Notes under the pieces: model-generated
What the model was told of the DNA's origin: nothing
What the model saw: only the letters and a program-made list of their open reading frames with translations
The model's database searches: none
Source: a virus
IMG/VR virus record: IMGVR_UViG_3300035684_000001
Location: 62,001 to 126,000 of that record
Reading direction: 5' to 3' (one strand)
DNA: 64,000 bases
Shown here: positions 51,641 through 60,891 of the stretch, in pieces
Layout of the letters: each line of letters begins with the position of its first letter
Numbering within the stretch: position 1 is the stretch's first letter
Translations under genes and position numbers: made by a program

Positions 51641-52840
51641 TTCTTGGTTCGCAGGGATTCCAACGAATTTACCCTCTCCAAGCATCTTGACCGTGTGTCC
51701 CACGGCTGCAAGTCCTCGTATTAGAACTACTTGTGCTGCTGCTACATCCCTATCGGTTGTGTAACCACAGCTAGAACATAAATGTACGCGCTCCGACAAT
51801 TCTTTTTTCCCGGTTTCTACTCCACAACTAGGGCAAATTTGACTTGTCTTGTGGGCGCTTACTTTTTGGAAGTACACGCCATGCTTGAAACAGGCTTGAC
51901 CTAAAATATTAAAAAACTGACCCCAGCCTGCGTCCAAGCAATGTTTCGCTAGCATCGCCTTAGCCAACCCAACGAGGTTCAAGTCTTCGACAAAGATCGT
52001 GTCCGCGTCTTTGCATAGTTGGTGTGCCAACTTCCAGTGCCAATCTTTACGGCAGTTGGCAACGTACTCGTGAAACTTAGCAACCTTTTTTTGAGCTTTC
52101 AGTCTATTTTGGGAACCCGGTTTTTTGCGACTGACGCGCTTTTGCAGCAATTTAAGCTTGCGTTCGGCGTCAACGAAAAACTTTTGGCGCTTGACTAAAA
52201 GACCGTTAGATGTTGCGATGAAGTTTGTTAGGCCAACGTCTATCCCAAGAGCTTCGCCGTGCGGCATGACTGACGGTACGGAAACATCCCATTGTAAGGT
52301 CAGCATCACATACCAGCCGCTAGCTTTGCGGACTACTCTTGCTTGCTTGATAGTTGCACCGTCTGGAATAGGGCGCGACTGGTGAAATTTAACCAAACCA
52401 ATTTTCGGCAATTTTACTGCACCGTTCTGAATTGGGTTAACTCCCAATTGGGGGAACACAAAAGACCGCATTGCTCCCGCTTTCTTGAAGCGAGGAAAGC
52501 CGTGCTTCTGTTCCCACATACTGACGAAAGCTTTTTCAAGTCTTCGCAACGTTTGCTGCAAAACGTGTACTTGTACAGCTCCCAAGTCAGGTATCCTTGC
52601 CCTAGCAGCAGTTAAGTGTTTGCACTGACTGAGGTAAGTTGGTCGCTTTGCTTCAGCAGAAATGATAAATTCAGAGCGGATAGAGCAAGCGTTAACCTGA
52701 CAGCTACGAGATTGAAACCAATGCTTTCTCTCCGCCAGTGCGTAGTTGTAGACGCGACGACACTGTTCCAGCCAGTCTTCAAAGATGGCTGCCTGTGCAG
52801 TCGTTGGTTTCAATTTGAATTCGTAGGTTAGATTTAACAT
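51635..52840 (-). CDS. tnpB: RNA-guided endonuclease TnpB (OrfB of IS605 family)
   Basis: 401 residues, the usual full length. N-terminal helix-turn-helix region (LNLTYEFKLKPTTAQAAIFE). The RuvC catalytic acids are in GIDVGLTNF, VEDLNLVGL and TDRDVAAAQ. The zinc ribbon CPSC...CSSC lies near residues 335-355. All key residues are present, so the protein appears intact. An AAGGAGGG Shine-Dalgarno lies eight bases before the ATG. TnpB is a guide-RNA-directed nuclease that helps retain the element at its donor site. It lies between the PAPS-reductase-like gene and the spike gene. Confidence 0.93.
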   Translation of the reverse strand: MLNLTYEFKLKPTTAQAAIFEDWLEQCRRVYNYALAERKHWFQSRSCQVNACSIRSEFIISAEAKRPTYLSQCKHLTAARARIPDLGAVQVHVLQQTLRRLEKAFVSMWEQKHGFPRFKKAGAMRSFVFPQLGVNPIQNGAVKLPKIGLVKFHQSRPIPDGATIKQARVVRKASGWYVMLTLQWDVSVPSVMPHGEALGIDVGLTNFIATSNGLLVKRQKFFVDAERKLKLLQKRVSRKKPGSQNRLKAQKKVAKFHEYVANCRKDWHWKLAHQLCKDADTIFVEDLNLVGLAKAMLAKHCLDAGWGQFFNILGQACFKHGVYFQKVSAHKTSQICPSCGVETGKKELSERVHLCSSCGYTTDRDVAAAQVVLIRGLAAVGHTVKMLGEGKFVGIPANQEA

Positions 52841-53063
52841 TTGCTTACCCTCCTTTCCGAATTATAGAACATTGAATAAGGACTGAACCGATTATTCACG
52901 ATTCTTAACTAAATCCACTCTAAAAGGGCAAGGTTGTACCCAATCTTTTAGTTAATCATTTGTTCTGTGTTGCTTTTTTGGTCATATATTAGCTGTATTA
53001 CAGCCGTAGGACGCTTGGCAATAAGTAATGAGTGATTATTCTGTTTTCGATATTAATAGTGTC

Positions 53064-56000
53064 TTACCTACTAGAAGAATTTGTTGATGATTCTAAGACG
53101 ATAAGTCTAGAAAGTATCGAACCTATCGATAGCTGAATCTCGCTTATTATTGAAAGATTTACGCCATCAACAAAAACACCATCCTCGTTTATTTCGATTT
53201 CATGCAACGTTTCAGGTTCCATTCCTTCTTTAGGGTCAGACAAAGATCGGAAAATAACTTTTTTCCCCTGAATATACACAACTTCTGGCGTACATAAAAC
53301 TTCATTACAAAAAGAACCATCTTCATTAAACGATTGGATATGTGCATTGCGACCTTGAAGCGCAAACCTTGCCGCCTGTTTATCCCAGACAATCGGTTCT
53401 TCTGGTTTATCATCATCATCGTCATTGTCGTCAATCTCAACCGGGGGCTTATTGTGATCGCCAGAAAAGAATGAACTTAGCGACAGCAACCCGCTCTTGG
53501 GATCGAGCAAGACTCCCACACCTTTGGAACCGTCCTCAGAGCCGTTGCGGAACACAGTTGTACCGATTGACGACAAGGATGTTCCAGATCCGCCCATGCT
53601 CAGCATTCCGCCCAGACCTTTAGAAAGTAATTTCTTAGGACTAATGCTCAGAGAAACCTTGCCCCCAGGCCCGAGTAACTTTGTCACCTTCCCTAACATC
53701 TGAAGCCCCGATTTGCCGTCCATACCCAAAAGTTTCAATCCTTGTTCAGCCATCGCCATTTGAGAACCACCGGGTCCTAACAGTTTCACAAAATCCATGC
53801 CGATTTGCATCGCCTTTTTCCCGTCAGGACCCAACAGCTCAGCAACTTTCTCGGCAAGCTTCAATTTAGAAACTCCATCTGCTCCTACCAACTGAGAGTA
53901 AGTTTTTACCATTTCCAGCAGTCCTTTACCCGACGGACCGAGCATTTTAGCGAGTTCTTGCGTAACAACCGTCATTGCCCCCTCCTTACCGCCAGCCCAA
54001 ACAGTTGCCGATTTTTCATCGGCAAAGATATTTGTGCGGATCAACTCCCCGATCGCATCCTCGACTTGCGGACCCAGTAATTCCCCTATTTTTTCGTTGA
54101 CGTAGCTGATTGCAGCTTTCTCACCCGCACCTTTCATGCCGATGTCATTTTCCCAAGCGAACATTTCTGTCCTGACTTTTTTGCCATCTTTCTCAATGGC
54201 TGGGCCAAGGATTCCCGATTTTACTGGATCGACAAAGCTACAAGCACCATCCCCGCCAGATTTCATTGCCACAGTTCCATTTTTTTCAGCACACATGGAA
54301 CTTCTTAGTTTAGATTTTTTTGGTTTTTCTAACTCTTTTTCCTTTGCTTCACCTCCTTTTTCCATTGACTTTGCAACAAAAGGAGTGAACTTAAATCCAG
54401 CAAAATCGCTAGGCGGCTCATAATCATCGTCGTCCTGAGTTGCATCGTTGCGAATTGGAGACAGCATTTCTGCACGATTTGCCCCAACAACTGTCATAGC
54501 TCCCTCGCCCGGAGCAAACATAGCTGTTTCTTCGGATGCTGCCTGCATCCCCGATCGAGTCTTTTCTCCATTGATTTCAATCGCCGGTCCGTGCATTCCA
54601 CTTTTGGTTTCATCCGCTGAAAAGCAAGCTCCGTCACCGCCAGATTTACCGCCTACCAATCCTTTCCGATCGGCAAACAGACAAGTCCTCAATTTTTTCT
54701 TGGCTTCTGCATCTGCAAATTTGCCCGTTTTACCTTCTTCCCGATCGCCCCCCTTCTTAAATTTGACCGACTTGAGGTCAAATTCAAACCCATCATAGTC
54801 GCTGGCGGGAGGATCGTCTTGTTCATCTTTAAACTCGCCTTCTTCTCTTTCTGGACCAAGAACTTCTGCCCGATCGCGCGCAACGTAAGATATTGCACCG
54901 TCAGCAGCCTCGCTTCCTGCTTCCTGAGCGAATACAAAACTACCAGTCCGCAGTTTTTTACCGTCTAATTCAATTTCCGGACCGAAAGTCTCGGCTTTTT
55001 CTAGGTGGACGATCGATCCCGCGCCGCGTCCTCCCGATAAAGTTCCAGCCCCGCCGTAACCGTCCGCGAATAAGGAAGTTCGTACCATCCGGTCTTTTTC
55101 TTCTAGATCGTCGTACTTGGGCCGCTTTTTAGCTTCTTCCTGTTCCCCACCTTGTTTGCGACGCTGCCCTTTAGAAAATATTTTGTAACCACCTTTTTTA
55201 CCTTTACCTGGTTTATCTTCCTCGCGTTCTGGTAATTCCCCATCTTTGCGTTCCGGTCCTAGAATCTCTGCCATGCGTCGCTCTACGCGAACGCCGCCGC
55301 CTTTATCCCCTGCGGTCATACCTCCGCCAGCTTTGTCGGCAAACATAGACACTCGAAGGTTGGGAGCAAATTCCGGACCCATTATCTGAGCACCTTCTTT
55401 GCCAATGCGGGCGATCGCCCCTTTCTCACCGCGATTTGACTCCATCTGCACGTAAGTTTCGCGGGCAGTAATCCTAGCCCCTTTGGGTTCGTCGGGTATT
55501 GCGCGAAGGAGTTTGCTGTAGTCGTCGATTGCCGACTCTAGAATTGGAATCAATTTTTGCGCCAGTTCTTTGCAAGATTTAGGCAATACTTTTTCTACAG
55601 CATTTTGCAGGATATCATCGGAACTGTTGGTGATTGCAAAATGCTTGGCAACTTCTTTGAGCGGTTCAACCAGTATGTCTTTGTTAAAAAGTACGTCATC
55701 TCTAAGCAATAGAAATGCCAAAGCTTCTAACGGTGCAATCCCTTTGATACTTTTCTGCCCCTTCAATACTGCACTTAAAGTTTTTTCGGTTTTTTCAATT
55801 AATCCTTGAGTTACTTCCCCAAATAGTATTGATAGTGGAGATTCCCCCGCCACCAATTTATCCACGTTTTTTTTATCTTCTTCGATTTGTTTCGCTTCTC
55901 GATCTTTGTCGGCTAGCTGTTCTTTTGTCAAAAATTTAGCAGCTTTTAAATCTTGATTGCTGAACACCCGAGAAACTGCTTGTTCCGTCAAGGTTTCGTC

Positions 56001-57470
56001 GCCTTTGTGTAACTGGTAAACGCCCATATTGCCCTTAGCAAATTCAGAATATTCCCCGAGCTGCCCGATCGCCCCTTCTACCCTTTCCGGCAGCTCGTCC
56101 CACCACTCTTTCTCTTCTTTGATAGTAAATTTTTCTAAACGCTCTGGCTTGGGATTGATGGTATCTTCCATACCTTTGATTTTGTCCTGCAATCGCATTC
56201 TGACGATCGCGTCAATCGAATGCCAACCGTTCGGCACTATCTCGGCTATTAGTGCTTCCTTCTGCAAAACAACGTCGTACCTCAGCGCGTCCAGTGTGGG
56301 TACAATCGCGTCCAACCTTGCAAACAGAGCCTTTTTTTCCTCAGCGTCTAGCAGTGCCAGCAGTTTTTTGAGATCCTTCGGTATCATCCCCAGTGCTGTT
56401 CCGACGATCGCGCTGCCGGGTTTATCCTTGGCGACTGATTTTTCTGCGATGTTAACTATTTTGTCTAATTCAATTCTCAAAGCTTCTCGCAGTTGACCGT
56501 CTAAGCTTTCGCCCAGATCGACAGCAGGGGCTGTCTTTAGTTCCTGCAAGATTCCAATTCCTTTTGGCAGGTTCACCGCTACCCCATCTCGCAGCCTCCG
56601 CAAAACTGCATTAGCTTCGTAAATATAGTGCGACGTGCCAAATGCTCCGCTTTCAAAACCGTCAGTCAGTTTTTCTAGTTGTTTTAACAGTTTGACCCCT
56701 TGATCTAAATCTGCCGATAAAAATCCCCTAGCTTCAGAGAGCAAACGCGAATGGCGGCGCAAGGGTCCTTCTAAATGTGCATTTTTGCTGTTCAGACTTA
56801 ACTGAGATTTTTCGGCGCAGGCGATGGTAAGCGTCCCGTCTTTATTCAAATTAATGGCAGCACCGCCGAGCGATCGCGCGTTCAGATTCCCTTCCGGCGA
56901 TGCAGTGAAACTGGCATTGTCGTTCTCGATGCTCGCAGCGCCGTCTTTCATCAAATGGACTCTAGCCTTGCCCGGTGATTCTTGGAGGATAGAACCATCT
57001 CCAGAAACCGACTGAACGGCTTTACTCGCAAAAGTCTTGAAATAGGAGCCATCTTTGTCGTTGTTGATTTCAATCGTCCCGCCTGCCGACGCGCTGCCTG
57101 TGACTCCGTGCGATCGGTCGAAGTCTGGATGCGGGCGATCAACTCGGTTGTGCAAACACCCCATTATTATCAGTCTGGTAGGGTCGCCAAACATCGGACT
57201 TAAAACAACCAAACTCCCTAATCCCAGCGGACTGTGAGAACCTCCGGGTACGCCATTTGCCGTGAATTGTTCCATTACCGGAATCCAGCCGTCATCTTCG
57301 TTAGGTAGATAAGCAGTTTCGGAAAGCAAGTCACATTTGACTCTGGCGCGACCGATCTTCTCTGGATCGTTTACGTCTACGACTGTTCCCGGCATCCAGC
57401 CCATAACAAAGCCTTCTTTGATGTGCGTTGCCTGGACTTTTTCTGGCGTTATTTTGGATTCAAAGCTCAT
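53064..57470 (-). CDS. Giant baseplate spike protein (gp5/VgrG-like)
   Basis: 1,468 residues; most gp5/gpV spikes have 200-600. Residues about 20-110 form the OB fold (GWMPGTVVDVNDPEKIGRA, LVVLSPMFGDPTRLIIMGC). A beta stretch with repeated SxxNDKDGS-like turns follows (to about 235), then a long helical insertion (about 240-690). Then come imperfect repeats of LGPE/LGPxxxDGKK, RTxMFA and GGxGA (about 690-1290), and a beta tail ending LESSTNSSSR. The repeats fit an intertwined beta-helix needle. The protein should be a trimer at the tail tip that punctures the cell. The start lies behind a terminator-like leader hairpin. A relic of a second copy of its 3' end lies at 51332. Confidence 0.88.
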   Translation of the reverse strand: MSFESKITPEKVQATHIKEGFVMGWMPGTVVDVNDPEKIGRARVKCDLLSETAYLPNEDDGWIPVMEQFTANGVPGGSHSPLGLGSLVVLSPMFGDPTRLIIMGCLHNRVDRPHPDFDRSHGVTGSASAGGTIEINNDKDGSYFKTFASKAVQSVSGDGSILQESPGKARVHLMKDGAASIENDNASFTASPEGNLNARSLGGAAINLNKDGTLTIACAEKSQLSLNSKNAHLEGPLRRHSRLLSEARGFLSADLDQGVKLLKQLEKLTDGFESGAFGTSHYIYEANAVLRRLRDGVAVNLPKGIGILQELKTAPAVDLGESLDGQLREALRIELDKIVNIAEKSVAKDKPGSAIVGTALGMIPKDLKKLLALLDAEEKKALFARLDAIVPTLDALRYDVVLQKEALIAEIVPNGWHSIDAIVRMRLQDKIKGMEDTINPKPERLEKFTIKEEKEWWDELPERVEGAIGQLGEYSEFAKGNMGVYQLHKGDETLTEQAVSRVFSNQDLKAAKFLTKEQLADKDREAKQIEEDKKNVDKLVAGESPLSILFGEVTQGLIEKTEKTLSAVLKGQKSIKGIAPLEALAFLLLRDDVLFNKDILVEPLKEVAKHFAITNSSDDILQNAVEKVLPKSCKELAQKLIPILESAIDDYSKLLRAIPDEPKGARITARETYVQMESNRGEKGAIARIGKEGAQIMGPEFAPNLRVSMFADKAGGGMTAGDKGGGVRVERRMAEILGPERKDGELPEREEDKPGKGKKGGYKIFSKGQRRKQGGEQEEAKKRPKYDDLEEKDRMVRTSLFADGYGGAGTLSGGRGAGSIVHLEKAETFGPEIELDGKKLRTGSFVFAQEAGSEAADGAISYVARDRAEVLGPEREEGEFKDEQDDPPASDYDGFEFDLKSVKFKKGGDREEGKTGKFADAEAKKKLRTCLFADRKGLVGGKSGGDGACFSADETKSGMHGPAIEINGEKTRSGMQAASEETAMFAPGEGAMTVVGANRAEMLSPIRNDATQDDDDYEPPSDFAGFKFTPFVAKSMEKGGEAKEKELEKPKKSKLRSSMCAEKNGTVAMKSGGDGACSFVDPVKSGILGPAIEKDGKKVRTEMFAWENDIGMKGAGEKAAISYVNEKIGELLGPQVEDAIGELIRTNIFADEKSATVWAGGKEGAMTVVTQELAKMLGPSGKGLLEMVKTYSQLVGADGVSKLKLAEKVAELLGPDGKKAMQIGMDFVKLLGPGGSQMAMAEQGLKLLGMDGKSGLQMLGKVTKLLGPGGKVSLSISPKKLLSKGLGGMLSMGGSGTSLSSIGTTVFRNGSEDGSKGVGVLLDPKSGLLSLSSFFSGDHNKPPVEIDDNDDDDDKPEEPIVWDKQAARFALQGRNAHIQSFNEDGSFCNEVLCTPEVVYIQGKKVIFRSLSDPKEGMEPETLHEIEINEDGVFVDGVNLSIISEIQLSIGSILSRLIVLESSTNSSSR

Positions 57471-57482
57471 AAAACAAAAAAA

Positions 57483-57504
57483 CCGCCAGAGAGAAACCTG
57501 GCGG
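57483..57504 (-). promoter_or_regulatory. Terminator-like 5' leader hairpin of the spike gene
   Basis: On the minus strand CCGCCAG pairs perfectly with CTGGCGG around 8 bases, followed by TTTTTTTGTTTT and the ATG at 57470. AAACACACGCCC precedes the hairpin, as in the lysin leader. No Shine-Dalgarno sequence is visible. Confidence 0.7.
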
Positions 57505-57553
57505 GGCGTGTGTTTAATTTTTGGTAGGGCGGGCGATCGGGTGGGCGATCGGG

Positions 57554-58042
57554 CTAGCTATTTAGTTCGTCGATGTCATCGCGGTTAAATTGCAGCCCAC
57601 GTCGAAATTCCTCTTGAGTCCAATCTCGAACATGGGGATTTACTGTTCCGAATTCCTGCATTTGTGATAACCACAGACTGATCCGAGCAAAAAAGCGAGC
57701 ATCTGACATAGAATAAGCAAACGCTACAGATGGGTGAACAAAGATAGATCCTTCATCACCTCTAACGTAGTCTATCAAAGCTTTTGAGCGACTACTCATT
57801 TCTGAGTACCCGCTCTTAACGGCTAATTCTGTGTCAGCATTAGCGACTGGCAGACCCGTTAAAAGTGAAAGCTCTTCTAACACATCTTTTGCAAACTGAG
57901 TTCTAGTCCAATTGTTGAACCGCTTTCCGATCGCCTTACTGATGTCTCGAACAGACACATACCCATCCTTGCCTCGAATTTCAATTTTTTGACCGTTGTA
58001 CTCAGGAAATTGATCGAACCATGATACCATTGCTTTAGACAT
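57554..58042 (-). CDS. KilA-N domain protein
   Basis: 162 residues. GYVSVRDISKAIGKRFNNW and SIFVHPSVAFAYSMS with ARFFARISLWLSQM are the signature of the KilA-N DNA-binding domain, which occupies almost the whole protein. KilA-N proteins are frequent in phages and are thought to act as regulators or antirepressors. It precedes the spike gene on the same strand by about 84 bases, including the spike leader. The C-terminus (RRGLQFNRDDIDELNS) is acidic. Confidence 0.85.
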   Translation of the reverse strand: MSKAMVSWFDQFPEYNGQKIEIRGKDGYVSVRDISKAIGKRFNNWTRTQFAKDVLEELSLLTGLPVANADTELAVKSGYSEMSSRSKALIDYVRGDEGSIFVHPSVAFAYSMSDARFFARISLWLSQMQEFGTVNPHVRDWTQEEFRRGLQFNRDDIDELNS

Positions 58043-58069
58043 TTGGTTTTCCGGTATAGAGTTGAGTGT

Positions 58070-58210
58070 TTAGTTAAGGGCGAGTCGAGCCAAACGATCG
58101 CCTTTAACGCCAATTTTAACAAAATATTTATCCCAAAGCTTATTTCCAAGAGGCGATAATTCAACTACAAAACTATATGAATGAAAAGAATCAATACTGG
58201 AAACAATCAA
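58070..58210 (-). CDS. Possible short protein or gene remnant
   Basis: The minus strand encodes a beta-like peptide (SSIDSFHSYSFVVELSPLGN, KLWDKYFVKIGVKGDRLA) ending LALN before a TAA at 58070. It reads as coding, but the only start candidates are TTG at 58210 or further upstream, without a ribosome binding site. It could be the end of a truncated gene upstream of the KilA-N gene. Confidence 0.35.
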   Translation of the reverse strand: MIVSSIDSFHSYSFVVELSPLGNKLWDKYFVKIGVKGDRLARLALN

Positions 58211-58250
58211 GGTTGAATTAGGGCTGATACCAATCCAAGAACAAAAAGAG

Positions 58251-58285
58251 GGGGCGATCGGATATTAATCCGATTGTCCCTTTTT
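58251..58285. terminator. Intrinsic terminator
   Basis: A 13-pair stem with wobbles (GGGGCGATCGGAT with ATCCGATTGTCCC), T run on the + strand and a T-rich stretch on the minus strand beyond the stem. It ends the DUF4031 gene on the minus strand. Confidence 0.7.
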
Positions 58286-58306
58286 AGATAGATCGGGCAG
58301 ACAGAA

Positions 58307-58603
58307 TTAAACCATTTGTCTGTCTTTTTTTGCCCTTAACATTGCTTCACGAACGACTGAAGTTGATTCTTTTTCGATCGCCCCATTTTTTAGGGCTAAT
58401 TCCCTTTTGCTGGGAATCAAATCATAGTGAGGCAAAAAAGCGTGATTCTGAAAATACGATTTTTTCAAGCCTATCTTCAGTGCCATTTGGTGTAACTCTT
58501 CAATATTTCCATCATCGGAAAAAAGATGACACCATCGGTTGCCAAATCTTGATACTGACTTACTTTTTGGTTGGATTGTTTGTAAGCTGTCTACACAAAT
58601 CAT
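58307..58603 (-). CDS. DUF4031 family protein
   Basis: 98 residues. RWCHLFSDDGNIEELHQMAL, IGLKKSYFQ, PHYDLIPSKRELALKNGAIE match the conserved pattern of DUF4031, a small family found in bacteria and phages with unknown activity. Conserved Cys-His, Asp and PHYD residues suggest an enzyme or metal site; this is inference. Monocistronic with a terminator at 58251. Confidence 0.8.
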   Translation of the reverse strand: MICVDSLQTIQPKSKSVSRFGNRWCHLFSDDGNIEELHQMALKIGLKKSYFQNHAFLPHYDLIPSKRELALKNGAIEKESTSVVREAMLRAKKDRQMV

Positions 58604-58678
58604 AATTTTTGTTAACAGTAATCGAGTAAGGTAATTTTTTAGAAATGGGCGATCGCATAATTGCCCAACTCTAAAATG

Positions 58679-58903
58679 TCAATCTCTGAATTTACTCCAC
58701 CCGGCTACGACACATCGTTTTGTGTAGTCAGGATTTGAAACTTTTTCGGCAATTAAAACGCTACCTCTTTGATCTACCAACCTCCAAGCTAATGGATGTT
58801 TTTTTGCTTCTTCGTGACTTTTTATTTCGTAAGGAGTAATGTGTTCAAAAAGGATCGTTCCTTTAGGGTGAGGCCAAAACTTGTATTTTTCGTTATCGTT
58901 CAT
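58679..58903 (-). CDS. Hypothetical 74-aa protein
   Basis: From the ATG at 58903: MNDNEKYKFWPHPKGTILFE, then an aliphatic segment (AWRLVDQRGSVLIAEKVSN) and WSKFRD at the end. The longer frame to 58966 reads through an A-rich leader (AAACAAACAAAACAG) and is less likely. No family is recognised. Confidence 0.6.
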   Translation of the reverse strand: MNDNEKYKFWPHPKGTILFEHITPYEIKSHEEAKKHPLAWRLVDQRGSVLIAEKVSNPDYTKRCVVAGWSKFRD

Positions 58904-58996
58904 CGTTGTCACTGTTTTGTTTGTTTTTGCTAATATGTTAACGGGCGATCGGTAATTTAACACCAATTGTGGATTTTATCAAGTTGTTATTCTATT

Positions 58997-60019
58997 TTAG
59001 CGTCTGCTCTTAGATTTTGCTGCTGCTTTGTCCATTTCTTTCTTCCGATCCTCTCTCAGTTTGGATAATTTCTTTATCCAAAACTCCCTAGAGCTGGGAG
59101 TCATATCAAGGACATCGACTTGAGGAGAATCTTCGTCATGAAAAGCAAATTTTAATTCATTAAAGTATTTCTCGACAGAGCCAATTTTTTGATTCGGTCG
59201 CGGTGGAGTGAAAGTTGAAAAGTAAAAGTCGGCATCAACGGCTGCTATCCACTCTCCCGCACAGCTCGGACAATCCATTGGAATAGTTTGCTCAGGACCG
59301 AACCATACCTCCCCGATCGCCCGCTGAATTTTATTGTAATCTCGATAATGCAACTTATCGAGCATTTGATCGGGCATGGAGATTAAGGCATCTGCTGCCC
59401 GCAACTTAACTTTGGAAAATGCGTCGCTCGCTTCCGAGGAAACTTCTTTAAATCTTGGGGGTTCCCAGTAACACTTGTCGGTATCATCGACTGGACGGGT
59501 TAGCTGTACGTGAAACAGTGGAGGGGCAAGAAGTGCGGCACATCCTCGGAGTACCACGGACGATAAATCGTGAGTATATATGTCGCCAGACTCTTTGTGG
59601 TTGATCCTGTGACCGCAGTAAGGACAGGTACAGGGAATCGCAATGTCCGGCCCCGCCCCCTTGCACCTAATGTTTAACAACAAACTCAAAATGTCGGCCA
59701 AGTACATCCCCTGAAACAAGCGCGGGGGAGAAGTATTTAGCTTGTTAGCTACTTCGGCAAGCGGCCATCCGTCGATCGTCTCCACAATTTGCGGCAAGAA
59801 CTGTGAATAAATCCGAACTAGGCGATCGGGAGTTTCTCTGTTTTCATCCTCAAGCCGTCCGAGCAACACGTCGTGATGGCCTATGTACGGTTTGAGGGTG
59901 TACTCGCGGAGGCGATCGCCGTTCAAAAAAATACCCAGCGGAAGGTTCTGTCCCCACTGATACAGCTCCCGATCTTGAACAGACAGACTGCTATAATCAA
60001 ATGATTTAATCACTCTCAA
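58997..60019 (-). CDS. Baseplate hub protein, T4 gp26-like, with zinc-binding cysteines
   Basis: 340 residues from a TTG at 60019 (a GTG six bases further is an alternative). RLREYTLKPYIGHHDVLLGR near the N-terminus and the helical middle resemble the T4 baseplate hub assembly family. CPYCGH (about 130-135) and CPSC (about 250-253) could form one zinc ribbon, as seen in several phage baseplate chaperones. The C-terminal tail is Lys/Arg-rich. It belongs with the spike gene downstream as a baseplate cluster. The family call is by eye and moderate. Confidence 0.6.
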   Translation of the reverse strand: MRVIKSFDYSSLSVQDRELYQWGQNLPLGIFLNGDRLREYTLKPYIGHHDVLLGRLEDENRETPDRLVRIYSQFLPQIVETIDGWPLAEVANKLNTSPPRLFQGMYLADILSLLLNIRCKGAGPDIAIPCTCPYCGHRINHKESGDIYTHDLSSVVLRGCAALLAPPLFHVQLTRPVDDTDKCYWEPPRFKEVSSEASDAFSKVKLRAADALISMPDQMLDKLHYRDYNKIQRAIGEVWFGPEQTIPMDCPSCAGEWIAAVDADFYFSTFTPPRPNQKIGSVEKYFNELKFAFHDEDSPQVDVLDMTPSSREFWIKKLSKLREDRKKEMDKAAAKSKSRR

Positions 60020-60027
60020 GTAAAATC

Positions 60028-60891
60028 ATGAACTTAATTACCTTTGAGTATATCGCCAATCAGGGCTTGCCAAATGAATGGCGAATAGAAAAATGTCAAT
60101 TTGGTCAACTTAATTTAATAGTAGGTAAAAATGCGAGCGGTAAGTCTATGCTTTTAAAAGCAATTGCCAAGCTAGCAGATCTACTTAGAGGAGTCGAAAT
60201 TACTGAAACAGAAAATCACGAATGGCGTGTATTGTTTGATATTGGCAAACCAGACTACTACATAGAATACTCACTTAAAATACAAGAAGGTTTTGTACAC
60301 AAAGAACAGGTACTCTTATGCAGAGACGCAAGCAAGTATATTTTGCTGGTTTTACTAGATCGAAACCAGTCAGGCGAAAGTACCGTTTATACGGAAAGGC
60401 TACAAAAAGACGTTAAATTTCAAGCTCACAAAACAAAAACCGTAATAGCACAACAAATAGCGCAATATCCAAATTATATTCAATATCCATTTTTAAAATT
60501 GTTTTTTCTATGGTCTGATCGAATAAATTTTTATCAATATAGGGAAGTCTTGAATACAAATTTAAGTCTCAATATTTGTGGCAATCCCGCGCTAGATATA
60601 TCTAAAACGGTTGTTGTCGATGATGTTGGATGCAAACTAGACTATGAATTTTCACCCATTCTTGCTAAGAATTTAGTGGAATATAGCAATCGATCGCCTG
60701 TTCAATTTATCCTAGCTACGAACAATCAATTTGTGGTAAACAGCGTACCGCTAGACTGCTTGTCGGTCATCGAACAATCCCTTAGCGTCATCAAAGTACA
60801 CAACATTTTTAACTCGCGGGACAAGTTTGAAAAGTTTAAATTTATAGGACTCAACAACTTTGACTTATTTACCAGCGAGTTTTTGTTGTAA
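60028..60891 (+). CDS. Small AAA/ABC-type ATPase
   Basis: 287 residues. FGQLNLIVGKNASGKSMLLK is a clear Walker A of the AAA_21/SMC-like ATPases. Walker B is atypical: KTVVVDDVGCKL, followed by FILATNNQFVVNS as in the D-loop/H-loop region (Asn replacing the usual His). The signature motif could not be located, and the protein is shorter than most AAA_21 members. The start is eight bases from the divergent baseplate gene. Such lone ATPases are often parts of defence or nuclease systems, but no partner gene adjoins it. Confidence 0.75.
   Translation: MNLITFEYIANQGLPNEWRIEKCQFGQLNLIVGKNASGKSMLLKAIAKLADLLRGVEITETENHEWRVLFDIGKPDYYIEYSLKIQEGFVHKEQVLLCRDASKYILLVLLDRNQSGESTVYTERLQKDVKFQAHKTKTVIAQQIAQYPNYIQYPFLKLFFLWSDRINFYQYREVLNTNLSLNICGNPALDISKTVVVDDVGCKLDYEFSPILAKNLVEYSNRSPVQFILATNNQFVVNSVPLDCLSVIEQSLSVIKVHNIFNSRDKFEKFKFIGLNNFDLFTSEFLL

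Larger units (their letters stand above)
51434..53010 (-). mobile_element. IS200/IS605-type element carrying tnpB (no tnpA)
   Basis: The right end begins with the CTTGACACTCTTCGG-type sequence directly after the spike relic. The left end is placed near the small hairpin GCTGT-ATT-ACAGC at about 52993-53005. Only tnpB is present, so movement would need TnpA in trans. Exact boundaries are estimated. Confidence 0.65.

Noticed and set aside
51434-53010. Complete IS605 with tnpA
   Set aside because: No Y1 transposase frame is present on either strand between the estimated ends.
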